From Blautia sp. Marseille-P3201T (GTDB taxonomy: Bacteria; Bacillota; Clostridia; Lachnospirales; Lachnospiraceae), in NCBI RefSeq assembly GCF_900120295.1, contig NZ_LT635468.1:62001-126000 (forward strand): a stretch of DNA of 64,000 nucleotides, written 5' to 3'. The notes beneath the pieces were generated by a model. That model had not been told where the DNA came from and made no database searches. It saw nothing but the letters and a program-made list of their open reading frames with translations. The number at the start of each line of letters is the position of its first letter. Position 1 is the first letter of the stretch. Positions 36,412 to 45,519 of the stretch are shown one piece after another. The translations under genes and the position numbers were made by a program.

Positions 36412-36897
36412 TTAAGCCTGCTGTTCAGCAATCTGATTAAGCACACGAGCGAAGTTTGTAATAGGTGACTGGATACTTCCAAGCAATTTTCCAAGAAGTT
36501 CTTCTCTTGAAGGAACCTGGGAAAGTGCTTCGATTCCTGCCTTATCGTAGTAAGCGTTTTCTACAACACCTGCTACTAATTCCAGTGTTGGAACTGTTTT
36601 TGCGTATTTAGCAAGGATTCTTGCTGGTGCTGTTGCGTCTTCTGCACATACAGCTAAAGCATTTGTTCCTTCTAAATGCTGGCATAAATCTTCACAAGCT
36701 GTTCCTTTGAATGCAAAGTTCATCATTGTGTTTTTGTAAACTTTGTAAACAACTCCAGCTTCTCTTAATTCCTTACGCATCTGTGTATCCTGTTCAACAT
36801 TGATACCTTTGTAGTTTACTAAAACTACAGCTGCTGCATCTTTAATGCTGTTGGAAATCTCTTCTACGACAGGTTTTTTAAGTTCTACTTTTGCCAT
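36412..36897 (-). CDS. rplJ: 50S ribosomal protein L10
   Basis: 161 aa: MAKVELKKPVVEEISNSIKD, VLVNYKGINVEQDTQMRKEL and a C-terminal helix ending RVLNQIAEQQA that carries L12 dimers. It represses its own mRNA by binding the leader described below. AAGGAGG precedes the ATG. rplK and rplA, which usually come first in this cluster, are not upstream here; a KilA-N remnant is. Confidence 0.96.
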   Translation of the reverse strand: MAKVELKKPVVEEISNSIKDAAAVVLVNYKGINVEQDTQMRKELREAGVVYKVYKNTMMNFAFKGTACEDLCQHLEGTNALAVCAEDATAPARILAKYAKTVPTLELVAGVVENAYYDKAGIEALSQVPSREELLGKLLGSIQSPITNFARVLNQIAEQQA

Positions 36898-36924
36898 GAA
36901 TTAGTGCACCTCCTTGTTTTTTTA

Positions 36925-37075
36925 GGCTGCGCTGCTCAAAATTAAGAAAACCTCTTTGCACAAGACAAAGAGGTTCAAAATCAATCTTATCTATAAAGAA
37001 TGAATGTTTCCTCGGCAGGCGTTTTTATCCTTATGCCTTGCGGCACCTGCTGTCTTCGGCAGCTATTCCTTTGAT
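36925..37075 (-). ncRNA. L10 ribosomal protein leader
   Basis: The 150-base leader of rplJ contains the marks of the L10 leader: CTGCCGAAGACAGCAGGTG, then CCTGCCGAGGAA, and near its end a terminator-like hairpin AACCTCTTTG / CAAAGAGGTT (36949-36975) followed by TTTTCTT. Binding of L10-L12 to such leaders lowers rplJL expression. Confidence 0.85.
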
Positions 37076-37104
37076 AAGGTAACATATTTGCAGTTACTTG
37101 TCAA
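37076..37104 (-). promoter_or_regulatory. rplJL promoter
   Basis: TTGACA (37099-37104), 17 bases, TACCTT (37076-37081). The -35 box is formed by the last sense codons of the KilA-N remnant, so the remnant abuts the promoter without a gap. Confidence 0.55.
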
Positions 37105-37768
37105 CTACTTTTTTATCTAAATTTTCAACTAAATTCTGCTTTAAATACTCTATTCTTTCCTGATTATTTTTCAAAATTTCAAGTTGTCTATATGCCTTTT
37201 CTCTTAAAATTTTTAACCTGTCGAGTTTCGGTACTTTCTGTCTTATCAAATCAGCATTCGTATCTTCCAGATTGATAAGAACTACCAACTCCTCCGCTGA
37301 AGCAAAATCTCTGATATTGCATGCACCTCCACTAATGCCCTTTTCTTGTCTCCACTGTGCCGCTGTCTTTCCAAACAATGCCATATTAAGAATATCTGCT
37401 TCAGATGCATATGTATAAGCCATTTCCTGCGAAGATAAAGTAGGCGTAATCAAAAATTCTTTTACTGCATCCGTATGAATACGATAATTAATTTTTGATA
37501 GCTCTCTTTTTACGTCCCAGCCAATCGCAAGCCGTTCTGCTTCTGCTTTCTTTAACCGCTGATAATCTTTAATAATATAAAGTTTAAATTCTGGTGAAAT
37601 CCACGAAGCAAATTCAAAAGCAATATCAGTATGAGCATAAGTGCCTCCGTATCGCCCTGATTTTGACACAATACCAATTGCATCTGTCGCCTTTATCCAT
37701 TGCTGTGGTGTCAAGGTAAACGCATTTTCTCCTGACTCTGCTTTAAACCTATCGAATTCGATAGGTTT
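37094..37768 (-). pseudogene. KilA-N domain protein, truncated at its 5' end
   Basis: The open frame from a TTG at 37714 gives 206 aa with the second half of a KilA-N domain (ATDAIGIVSKSGRYGGTYAH, DIAFEFASWISPEFKLYIIK) and its usual helical tail. In-frame homology continues upstream of the TTG to LKPIEFDRFKAESGENAFTL and ends at a large inverted repeat. Intact relatives have about 75 more N-terminal residues, so the gene has lost its start. KilA-N proteins are common in phages and mobile elements and are thought to bind DNA. It may still be translated from the TTG. Confidence 0.75.
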
Positions 37769-37812
37769 CAGACTGTAGACAACTAACCTCCAAAATAGTT
37801 GTCTACAGTCTG
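37745..37812. repeat. Adjacent 24-base palindrome and 17-base inverted repeat
   Basis: A perfect 24-base palindrome (37745-37768, each half AAACCTATCGAA) abuts a perfect 17-base inverted repeat, CAGACTGTAGACAACTA (37769-37785) and TAGTTGTCTACAGTCTG (37796-37812), with a 10-base loop containing GGAGG on the minus strand. The repeat begins 11 bases after the spmA stop codon and marks the point where the KilA-N gene is broken. Confidence 0.8.
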
Positions 37813-37822
37813 AGCAGAGAGT

Positions 37823-38449
37823 CTATACTCCCCGCTTCCATTTATCACAATCCATTATCTTGCAAAACAAAATCGCTACTATGGTACTTACTGCAGTTGC
37901 CACAATCCCCGGTCCTACAATCGCCGTTGGATTGACACTTCCATACTGACTTCGGTAAGCAATAATATTCACCGGTATTAGCTGCAAAGAAGAAATATTT
38001 AAAATCAAAAAAGTACACATTTCATTACTTGCAATACCCTTCTTCCTGACAATTCCCAAAGCTTTTCCCTGCCTTCTGTCATCTTCCAACCTGCTTAATT
38101 CCTCCATTGCTTTTAACCCAAAAGGTGTGGCTGCCCACCCAAGTCCTAAAAAATTAGCAATCATATTTGAAGAAATAAACTCCATTGCCTTATGCTCCAT
38201 AGGAATTTGAGGAAATAAAAAACGAAGAACAGGTTTCATAGCTCTTGTCATTCGATCTACCAGTCCGGAAGCTCTGGCAATTTCCATAATTCCTACCCAC
38301 ATTGCCACAATCCCCGCCATTGCTATACACAAAGATACCGCTTCCTTGGCAGAAGAAAGTGCCGCATCTGTTACTTTACTCATATTTCCTGTAGCAGCTC
38401 CATACAAAATCCCAACAAGAAGCATCATACCCCAAAGAATGTCCAGCAT
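37823..38449 (-). CDS. spmA: Spore maturation protein A / nucleoside recognition domain protein
   Basis: 208 aa from the ATG at 38449 (GGAGG 4 bases upstream). Hydrophobic, several membrane segments, with the SpmA pattern SLCIAMAGIVAMWVGIMEIA, FISSNMIANFLGLGWAATPFG and FLILNISSLQLIP. In Bacillus SpmA and SpmB act in spore core dehydration. spmB normally follows but is missing here; the inverted repeat and KilA-N remnant occupy its place. Confidence 0.85.
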   Translation of the reverse strand: MLDILWGMMLLVGILYGAATGNMSKVTDAALSSAKEAVSLCIAMAGIVAMWVGIMEIARASGLVDRMTRAMKPVLRFLFPQIPMEHKAMEFISSNMIANFLGLGWAATPFGLKAMEELSRLEDDRRQGKALGIVRKKGIASNEMCTFLILNISSLQLIPVNIIAYRSQYGSVNPTAIVGPGIVATAVSTIVAILFCKIMDCDKWKRGV

Positions 38450-38498
38450 ACATCCTCCAAACACACTTTTTCTTTAAGATATGTAAAAAATAAGCACC

Positions 38499-39671
38499 TT
38501 ATTCACTGTCTTTTTTATCTTCAGAAGAAGTTTCCTGTGCAAGACGGTCTCCCGCCTCTTGTGCCTTTTCACTATACTCAGAAAGTCTCTGAAAAATCTT
38601 TTCTTTCTGTTCACCTTCTGCTAAAACAGGCTGATAATTATTATACCCTTCCTGATAGGCCGAAGAAATTTTACACGGAAGAATATTGGTTACATTGTCT
38701 TCCTGCAATTTTCCATCTTTAACCGTAAAAGTCTGCTGGAAAATCATAGTATCCATATCACTTGGTGCTGAATTTCCCCCGAAGCAGAAATTTCCCAGAC
38801 TGTATACAATATCCTTGCCTTTATATTCCTCAATCCCCTGTAACACATGCGGATGATGACCTAAAACTAAATCTGCTCCGTTATCAATAGCCGTATGGGC
38901 AAGTTCAACCTGAACATCGTTTGGAACATTCTCTTTTTCCTGCCCCCAGTGAAAGCTTACTATAATAATCTGTGCTCCCTGTTCTTTTAAAGAAGCTATA
39001 TTATCCAGCATATCCTGTTTACACTCTATATGCTCTGCCAGCTCATAAACTCCTGCCAGCCCTACTTTCACGCCTTTTATATCCATAAGGGCAGTCCGCT
39101 CGTACCCGAAAGATTGAATTTCTTCTGCATCAAGAGCTGCTATTGTATCCTCATGACTTTTTTCACCATAATCAAAACTGTGATTATTTGCCAGATTTGC
39201 TGCTTCTACAGCTCCTGAGGTAAGAATTTTTGCATATTCAGCATCTCCTTTAAAGGCAAACTGCTTTGGTTCTCTGGTAGTCTCTTCTGTTAAGGTTCCT
39301 TCCATGTTCACAATAGTCAAATCATCCTGAGCAAAAACAGGCTGTACATTCTGAAGAAAATATGACGGATCCTGCACCGCATCATACTTCCCTTTAAAAC
39401 TTCTGCTGTAATTAAATCCTTCATCTGTTCCTAAAGTACAATCCCCTGCTGCACTGATTGTAATAGTAGTTTCCTGCACTTCAGGTGTCTTCTTTTCTGT
39501 TTTTGTCTCAGACTGTAATTTTTCTGTTTTTGTTTCAGGCTGTGGCTTTTCTGTTTTCGGTTTATTCAAACCTTTTGCAACAAGTGTTCCACCTAAAATA
39601 GCCAGAAGAATAATATCGGTAGTTATAATCAGCTTCAGACGTAATTTTTTCTTTCGTTCTTCTCTCTTCAT
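38499..39671 (-). CDS. CapA family membrane-anchored metallophosphatase-like protein
   Basis: 390 aa. A basic N-terminus and one membrane segment (LIITTDIILLAILGGTLVA) are followed by a short imperfect repeat linker (TEKPQPETKTEKLQSETKTE) and an extracellular CapA domain with AAGDCTLGTD, NMEGTLT, LANNHSFDYG, VSFHWGQE and GHHPHVLQG, the metal-binding set of the calcineurin-like fold. CapA proteins are linked to poly-gamma-glutamate synthesis, but no capBC genes are here, so the substrate is open. Confidence 0.85.
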   Translation of the reverse strand: MKREERKKKLRLKLIITTDIILLAILGGTLVAKGLNKPKTEKPQPETKTEKLQSETKTEKKTPEVQETTITISAAGDCTLGTDEGFNYSRSFKGKYDAVQDPSYFLQNVQPVFAQDDLTIVNMEGTLTEETTREPKQFAFKGDAEYAKILTSGAVEAANLANNHSFDYGEKSHEDTIAALDAEEIQSFGYERTALMDIKGVKVGLAGVYELAEHIECKQDMLDNIASLKEQGAQIIIVSFHWGQEKENVPNDVQVELAHTAIDNGADLVLGHHPHVLQGIEEYKGKDIVYSLGNFCFGGNSAPSDMDTMIFQQTFTVKDGKLQEDNVTNILPCKISSAYQEGYNNYQPVLAEGEQKEKIFQRLSEYSEKAQEAGDRLAQETSSEDKKDSE

Positions 39672-39699
39672 ATCTCTTTCCTCAGTGCTTTGTTTCTTA

Positions 39700-40545
39700 T
39701 TAATCCTGATTTAAAAGTGCCTGATATACATCACGTTTACGAATTCCCCTGTCCTTTGCCACCTGTTTCATGGCATCCTTATGGTTCATTCCTTCCCCTT
39801 CATAAATGGCCAGATGTTCCTCTAAAGACATATTCTCCCATTTCTGACGCTCTTCTAAAATCAGCTCCTCTCTGGAACGCCCTTCCAGAACCATAACACA
39901 TTCTCCTTTTGGAGGATTTTCTTTATACCATACAATTGCCCGGGATAAAGTATCCCGTAAAACTGTTTCATGTTTTTTTGTAAGTTCACGGCATAGAGAA
40001 ATTTTCCTGTCTCCCAGCGCATCGTAAAGCTCCTCCAGAGTTTTTACCAGTCTGTGAGGCGCCTCATATACAATAATTGTCCTAGTTTCATTTTTCAATT
40101 CCTGTAAAATACAGGATCTCTCTTTTTTATCAGAAGGCAGAAAAGCCTCAAAAGCAAAACGCCTTGTGGGAAGTCCTGACAGAGTCAATGCAGTAATACA
40201 AGCTACTGCTCCCGGAAGAGATGTAACCTCTATTCCTGCCTCGCAGCACATTGCCACCAATTCTTCCCCCGGGTCAGAAATCCCAGGTGTTCCGGCATCA
40301 GTAATCAGCGCAATATTTTTGCCCTCCAAAAGCTGCTCCACTAAATATCTGCCCTTGTCGAATTTATTGTATTCGTGATAACTTGTCATAGGCGTCTTAA
40401 TCTCAAAGTGATTTAATAATTTAATACTGTTTCTGGTATCCTCCGCTGCAATCAAATCCACCTCTTTTAAGGTTCGCAGCACTCTATATGTAATGTCTTC
40501 CAGATTTCCAATCGGTGTGGCACATAAATATAATTTTCCACTCAT
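39700..40545 (-). CDS. rsmI: 16S rRNA (cytidine-1402 2'-O) methyltransferase
   Basis: 281 aa of the tetrapyrrole-methylase fold: LYLCATPIGNLEDITYR, AEDTRNS, LITDAGTPGISDPGE and SGLPTRRFAFEAFLP. It methylates the 2'-OH of C1402 in 16S rRNA at the decoding site. The start codon overlaps the stop of the upstream methyltransferase (ATGA). Confidence 0.95.
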   Translation of the reverse strand: MSGKLYLCATPIGNLEDITYRVLRTLKEVDLIAAEDTRNSIKLLNHFEIKTPMTSYHEYNKFDKGRYLVEQLLEGKNIALITDAGTPGISDPGEELVAMCCEAGIEVTSLPGAVACITALTLSGLPTRRFAFEAFLPSDKKERSCILQELKNETRTIIVYEAPHRLVKTLEELYDALGDRKISLCRELTKKHETVLRDTLSRAIVWYKENPPKGECVMVLEGRSREELILEERQKWENMSLEEHLAIYEGEGMNHKDAMKQVAKDRGIRKRDVYQALLNQD

Positions 40546-41291
40546 TCCGTCACCTCCTGCCCATAAATCTTCTGTATTTCCTCCGTATAAATTCCCGGTT
40601 TTTCATATACAATCAGAGGTTTTTCCACAATCATACGGGATTTTCCCCCTCGTAACCCTTCAATCAATACCATATTCGGCTCTTTATCCACAAAAGGATA
40701 TACCAGTCTCATTCTTTTAGGTTCAAGATGATACTTTACCATAACAGACATAATTTCTGCCAGACGAAATGGTCTATGCACCATATAAAATCTCCCTTTG
40801 GGCTTTAAGACTTTTGCTGCTTGAGAGATAATATCCTCTAAATTACACAATGTTTCATGTCTTGCAATTATTTTAGCCTTATTACTGCCCGTAAGTCCAT
40901 GATGCCCAATCATATATGGGGGATTTGTGGTAACAACGTCAAAAAAAGCCCCTCCATAAATAGAAGCGGACTCTTTAATATCCCCTGTAGTAATCGTTAT
41001 ATCCTGCTCCAGATGGTTATACACAATGCTCCGCCTTGCTCTGTCCGCACTCTCCTCCTGTATCTCAAGCCCTGTAAAATGCTCTCCCTTTGGATATCTT
41101 GCTTTCAGTAAAATGGGGACGATACCTGTACCCGTCCCCATATCCAATACTCGCTCTCCTTGCTTTACCTGGGCAAACCAGGAGAGAAGCACTGCATCAA
41201 TTCCAAAGCAAAACTGCTGAGGATTTTGTATCAAACTATATCCATTTTGGAGGTCATCCAGCCGTTCTCCTTCTTGAAGTATCTTCTCCAT
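40542..41291 (-). CDS. tRNA adenine-N6 methyltransferase-like protein (YabB/TrmN6 family)
   Basis: 249 aa class I SAM-dependent methyltransferase: LDMGTGTGIVPILL (SAM-binding motif I) and TNPPYM (motif IV of amino-N-methylases). In Bacillus this is yabB, next to yabC/rsmI, and the E. coli relative methylates A37 of a valine tRNA. Synteny supports the call; the substrate here is not proven. Ribosome binding site GAGG is rather far, 12 bases, from the ATG. Confidence 0.85.
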   Translation of the reverse strand: MEKILQEGERLDDLQNGYSLIQNPQQFCFGIDAVLLSWFAQVKQGERVLDMGTGTGIVPILLKARYPKGEHFTGLEIQEESADRARRSIVYNHLEQDITITTGDIKESASIYGGAFFDVVTTNPPYMIGHHGLTGSNKAKIIARHETLCNLEDIISQAAKVLKPKGRFYMVHRPFRLAEIMSVMVKYHLEPKRMRLVYPFVDKEPNMVLIEGLRGGKSRMIVEKPLIVYEKPGIYTEEIQKIYGQEVTE

Positions 41292-41308
41292 AATTGTGAA
41301 TGTCCTCT

Positions 41309-42193
41309 TTATTTATCTCTTTCCAGTTCTTTTAATGCTTTCATTTCTTCTTCTGTTAATTTGATTTTTTCCCGCTTCTGACGCGCTTTAAATTTAAGTT
41401 CTGATGCCTGATACTCTCTGATTTCTTTCTCATCATCTACATCTACAATCACCTTGACGTACTGACGAAGTACGTTAACACTTTGCACCTCACCTTTCAA
41501 ACCTTCCGGTGTTGTCACCTTATCCCCCGGATTTGGAAGCTTACGGTTTAACTCCTCGTAAGTCTCTTCCTCATTTTTCAGACAGCACATCAGTCTTCCG
41601 CAAACGCCTGAAATCTTCGTAGGATTTAATGATAAATTCTGCTCCTTCGCCATTTTAATGGAAACCGGAACAAACTCTGACAGATAAGTATGGCAGCATA
41701 GCGGTCTGCCGCAAATGCCAATACCTCCTAAAATCTTTGTTTCATCTCTTACTCCAATCTGACGAAGTTCTATTCTTGTCTTAAAGATTGCTGCCAAATC
41801 CTTTACCAATTCACGGAAATCAATACGTCCGTCTGCTGTAAAGTAAAACAAAATTTTATTATTATCAAATGTATACTCTACATCAATCAGCTTCATTTCC
41901 AGATTGTGCTCTCTGATTTTCTTCAGGCAAATCTGGAATGCTTCCTTCTCTCTTTTTCTGTTAGACTCCTCCTTCTTATCATCCTGAGGAGTGGCAATGC
42001 GGATAACCTCTTTTAAAGGCTGTACCACTTTTTCATCCGGAACTTCTCTGGGCGGCAGCACAACACTTCCGTATTCTACACCTCTTGCAGTTTCTACAAT
42101 AACATGCTCTCCTGCTTTTATCTCTAAGTCTTGCGGTGAAAAATAATAAATTTTCCCCACATTTCGAAATCTTACTCCAATTACCTTTGTCAT
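41309..42193 (-). CDS. ricT: PSP1-domain regulator RicT (YaaT)
   Basis: 294 aa with the PSP1 core: VIVETARGVEYGSVV, YFTADGRIDFRELVKDLA, GVRDETKILGGIGICGRPLCC and CGRLMCCLKNEEETYEEL; the conserved cysteines fit the iron-sulfur binding known for the RicA/F/T complex. In Bacillus RicT acts with RNase Y in mRNA maturation and affects sporulation. A C-terminal basic helix (ELKFKARQKREKIKL) follows. It starts 2 bases from the holB stop. Confidence 0.92.
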   Translation of the reverse strand: MTKVIGVRFRNVGKIYYFSPQDLEIKAGEHVIVETARGVEYGSVVLPPREVPDEKVVQPLKEVIRIATPQDDKKEESNRKREKEAFQICLKKIREHNLEMKLIDVEYTFDNNKILFYFTADGRIDFRELVKDLAAIFKTRIELRQIGVRDETKILGGIGICGRPLCCHTYLSEFVPVSIKMAKEQNLSLNPTKISGVCGRLMCCLKNEEETYEELNRKLPNPGDKVTTPEGLKGEVQSVNVLRQYVKVIVDVDDEKEIREYQASELKFKARQKREKIKLTEEEMKALKELERDK

Positions 42194-42195
42194 AA

Positions 42196-43185
42196 CTAGT
42201 TCTCCCTGATTGTAAGGAACAAAAGTTCCATGGTTAAATCAAAATTTACATTTGCCTGCAGACGAGCCTTCGCTGTTTCAATTGCCTGAATAATCTTTTC
42301 CAGCCCTTCATAAGAACTTCTGTCTGCACGGCTTTTAATATCATTATATTCTTGACGAAATACCAGACCGTCAATCTGTCTGGTAGCCTTAAACATCAGC
42401 ACATCTCTAAACCATACCAGATACAAATCCAGATATTCATATATGGTATGTTTTTGCTCAGACAACAATTTAATGGCATCTACCATTTCGTAAACTTCCA
42501 TGTCCTGACCTCGTTTCAGAATACGAAAGGCTGCATCCATCATCTCTGTAAAGTCCTCTGCAGTAGCGATCTGCTTTGCTTTTCCCACATTTCCCTGTGC
42601 AAAAGCGACACTGACCTCAGCCTGATAATCCGGTACATGAAGTTCCTCCATTAAATATTTCTTAATCACTTCATCTCTGACCGGCTTAAAATTCAATGTC
42701 ACACATCTTGATGCAATAGTAGGAAGTAAAGTACTTCCGTTATTCACCAATAACAAAATAACTGCATAAGCCGGCGGCTCTTCTATAGTTTTTAGCAGAG
42801 CGTTCTGTGCCTGTACTGTCATTTTTTCTGCTTCATCTACAATATAAATTTTGTATGGTCCTGTGTATGGTTTAATGGAAACATCAGAAATCAACTGTTC
42901 TCTGATATCCTCAATTCCTATGGAATTCGGCTTCTCATGACTAATATAAATAATATCCGGATGATTCCGGTTCATTGCCTTTTTACAGGAACTACATTGC
43001 AGACATGGTTCATCCCCATGCTTCTCACACTGCAATGTCATAGCAAACAACTTTGCCAGAAGCTTTTTCCCGCTTCCCTTTTCCCCTGCAAAAATATAGG
43101 AATGGGAAACCTTATCCATTGCTGCTGCGTTTTTTAAATGTTTCACTACTTCTTCGTGTCCCAGTACTTTTTCTACTTCTTGCAT
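42196..43185 (-). CDS. holB: DNA polymerase III delta' subunit
   Basis: 329 aa. AAA+ clamp-loader fold with FAGEKGSGKKLLAKLF (modified Walker A, as usual for delta'), a zinc site CEKHGDEPCLQCSSCKK, VDEAEKMTVQAQNALLKTIEEPP and ASRC. Part of the clamp loader that places the beta clamp on DNA. GAGGTGA precedes the ATG. Confidence 0.93.
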   Translation of the reverse strand: MQEVEKVLGHEEVVKHLKNAAAMDKVSHSYIFAGEKGSGKKLLAKLFAMTLQCEKHGDEPCLQCSSCKKAMNRNHPDIIYISHEKPNSIGIEDIREQLISDVSIKPYTGPYKIYIVDEAEKMTVQAQNALLKTIEEPPAYAVILLLVNNGSTLLPTIASRCVTLNFKPVRDEVIKKYLMEELHVPDYQAEVSVAFAQGNVGKAKQIATAEDFTEMMDAAFRILKRGQDMEVYEMVDAIKLLSEQKHTIYEYLDLYLVWFRDVLMFKATRQIDGLVFRQEYNDIKSRADRSSYEGLEKIIQAIETAKARLQANVNFDLTMELLFLTIREN

Positions 43186-43272
43186 TGCAATTCACCTCAA
43201 TCCCTGCACTCTTAAGCCAACTTATTGACTTGGTTTGCAATTTATTTAAGTATTATATCACATAGTTTTTCC

Positions 43273-43860
43273 CTACTGCAACTTCTGTATATAGTTTTTA
43301 ATTTCTTTTATACAATTTTCCAACTCCATATTGCAAAATCTTTTCGTAATGCCTGCTTCCTGTAGTTTTTCTTCTGAAAAATCCTGTGCATCTGCCAGAA
43401 ATCTCCTGCACATTTCTTCATATTTCGGTGTTTTCTGCTGTTCTTCTCTGGCAATTGCTCTTTTTAAACGTTCCCCATCTTCAACTTCTATATAAACAGG
43501 GCAAATTCTACTCTCCCCATAATAGTTTTTCAGTTGAACATAGGACTCCAGTGTCCCAATTCCCAAATAGCTTTTCTCTGTATCTTTCATCTGTCCGTCA
43601 TCTGCAGTAAAATATGTCCATGGCCCATACACAGTCTGATAGGTCCTTGCTTCTATTACTTTGCCTTCTTTCTCTAACTGGCAAAATCGTTCATCTGTAA
43701 CAAAGTGATACTCTCTCCCCTGTATTTCTCCTTCTCGCATAGGTCTGGTCGTATATAAAATTAAATTTGAAAGTTTCAGCCCTTCATCTATGCGCAGGCG
43801 ATTGTAAATCGTATCCTTTCCTGATGAACTTTTTCCCATAATATAAAAAATCTTTCCCAT
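43273..43860 (-). CDS. Guanylate kinase-like P-loop protein
   Basis: 195 aa from the ATG at 43860 (GGAG 9 bases upstream). P-loop GKSSSGKDT, then LYTTRPMREGEIQGREYHFV, the guanylate-kinase GMP-binding pattern, and a lid region with RAIAREEQQKTPKYEEMCRR. It sits where Bacillus has tmk (thymidylate kinase) between yaaO and holB. Another copy elsewhere is likely the housekeeping gmk; the P-loop Asp (GKDT) is unlike it. Substrate uncertain. Confidence 0.75.
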   Translation of the reverse strand: MGKIFYIMGKSSSGKDTIYNRLRIDEGLKLSNLILYTTRPMREGEIQGREYHFVTDERFCQLEKEGKVIEARTYQTVYGPWTYFTADDGQMKDTEKSYLGIGTLESYVQLKNYYGESRICPVYIEVEDGERLKRAIAREEQQKTPKYEEMCRRFLADAQDFSEEKLQEAGITKRFCNMELENCIKEIKNYIQKLQ

Positions 43861-43865
43861 TTTTT

Positions 43866-45317
43866 CTATCTCCATTCCTGAGAATTTTTTAAAACGCGTA
43901 TTTTTTTCTGACTATAATCCTTCAGTCCCTGAAAGTATATTCCTTGATTTTTCAAACGTTCCTCCTGTATCAGAAAATCTTCGGAAATTTCTTCTCCCGG
44001 TACCAGAAGTGGAATTCCGGGCGGGTACAAATATGCATACTCTGCAGATACTCTTCCCTGACTTTCCTCTAAGGGAACAGCTTCCCAGACTCCCTCTACT
44101 GCTTCCCAAATCGTACATTTCTGTTGTTTTTTTGCGGTACAACCACTATTAATGAAAATATAATTTTCCATTTTTTCTTTTTTATTTTGCAAGCTCTCAT
44201 CTATTTCCAGCAATGCTTTTACCAGTCTGTCAAAACCTTCCCTGCTATCCATCACACTAGTCAATGCCAGCACATATTGTTCTGCCTCCATTTCCATTTC
44301 AAGATGGTATTTTTTCCTCAAAATTTCATGAAGCTGAGGACCATTTATATCAGCATTTACGGTAGAAATAATCATTTTAGAATAATCCAAATCAAAAATA
44401 TCATTTTCCTCAATCAGTTCTTCCCCCACAAGATGAAGGACCTTCATCGTTTTCATTTTTTCCCTTGCCCACTTCAAATTTTCCTGAAACATTTCAAATT
44501 TTTGTTTTCCCTGTTCTTTCAAAAAACGCAGACAATAAGAAATCCCTCCCATCAAAATATAAGAAGGGCTGCTGGTTTCATATATACCAAGGAATTCTTC
44601 CAGCCTTTCACCAGATACCCTATTCCCTTTTTTATGAAGAAGCGCCGTCTGCGTCATGGCCGGCAATGTTTTATGTAAACTATGAATAACGATATCTGCC
44701 CCCAGATCTAAAGCAGATGTGGGAAAATACTCACCAAAAGCAAAGTGAGCACCATGTGCCTCATCCACAATCAACGGAATTCCATAAGAATGAACCATTT
44801 TCGCAATCTGTTCTATATCTGACACTACTCCATCATAACTGGGAGAAGTAATGATAACTGCTTCTATACCGGCATTCTCCTGCAATACCTTCTCCACATC
44901 ATCTGGAGAAATCCTGCCGTTTAATCCACAAGCCGGCTCATAAGAAGGATAGATATATGACGTTTCCAAGCCTCGCAGATAAGCAGCATGATATACTGCT
45001 TTATGGCAGTTTCGCGCCATAAGAAGTTTACCTCCCCTGGAAGTGCAGGCAGATACTGCGGCTAAAATCCCGGCAGTGCTGCCATTAATTAAAAACCACG
45101 TTTTATCTGCATGATATAGCTCTGCCGCCATATCTTGATTTTCTTTTATAATTCCTTCAGCATGATGCAAATTATCAAAGTCTGTTATTTCCGTAATATC
45201 TACTGCGTAAGGATTACTTAAATATTCTGTATGCACCTGGCGCTTATGTCCCGGCATATGAAAAGGATAAAAATCCGTACGACTATATTGGTCTAACACC
45301 ATATCAAGGTAATTCAT
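43866..45317 (-). CDS. Orn/Lys/Arg decarboxylase family protein (YaaO-like)
   Basis: 483 aa from the ATG at 45317 (GGAG 8 bases upstream; an open frame extends to 45377 without a site). PLP fold type I features: FHMPGHKR, LINGSTAGILAAVSAC, VDEAHGAHF, and the PLP-binding lysine in HSLHKTLPAMTQT. Bacillus yaaO heads the same gene cluster. It may decarboxylate lysine or arginine for polyamine synthesis. A TTGACA-17-TATACT promoter lies upstream. Confidence 0.87.
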   Translation of the reverse strand: MNYLDMVLDQYSRTDFYPFHMPGHKRQVHTEYLSNPYAVDITEITDFDNLHHAEGIIKENQDMAAELYHADKTWFLINGSTAGILAAVSACTSRGGKLLMARNCHKAVYHAAYLRGLETSYIYPSYEPACGLNGRISPDDVEKVLQENAGIEAVIITSPSYDGVVSDIEQIAKMVHSYGIPLIVDEAHGAHFAFGEYFPTSALDLGADIVIHSLHKTLPAMTQTALLHKKGNRVSGERLEEFLGIYETSSPSYILMGGISYCLRFLKEQGKQKFEMFQENLKWAREKMKTMKVLHLVGEELIEENDIFDLDYSKMIISTVNADINGPQLHEILRKKYHLEMEMEAEQYVLALTSVMDSREGFDRLVKALLEIDESLQNKKEKMENYIFINSGCTAKKQQKCTIWEAVEGVWEAVPLEESQGRVSAEYAYLYPPGIPLLVPGEEISEDFLIQEERLKNQGIYFQGLKDYSQKKIRVLKNSQEWR

Positions 45318-45362
45318 ATATTGATCTCCATATCCGTTCTGATTTTTGCAATACATAAACAA

Positions 45363-45391
45363 AGTATAGTAGCACATTTTCCCCCTGTCAA
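45363..45391 (-). promoter_or_regulatory. Promoter of the yaaO-holB-rsmI cluster
   Basis: TTGACA (45386-45391), 17 bases, TATACT (45363-45368). The downstream genes through rsmI are closely packed, so this promoter likely serves all of them. Confidence 0.7.
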
Positions 45392-45423
45392 ATCTACATT
45401 TCTGACATTTTTTAATTTTTCTA

Positions 45424-45481
45424 TTGACATTTCTAAAGTATTATTGTATATATAGATTACAATATATAACGTTATATAACG
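45424..45481 (+). promoter_or_regulatory. frl operon promoter and operator
   Basis: TTGACA (45424-45429), 17 bases, TATATA (45447-45452), then overlapping palindromes TATATAACGTTATATA (45463-45478) and CGTTATATAACG (45470-45481) just after the expected start site. They are good candidate operators for the GntR regulator encoded at the end of the operon. Confidence 0.65.
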
Positions 45482-45519
45482 ATATTAACAATTTGAATTA
45501 AACAGGAGGATTTAAAATC

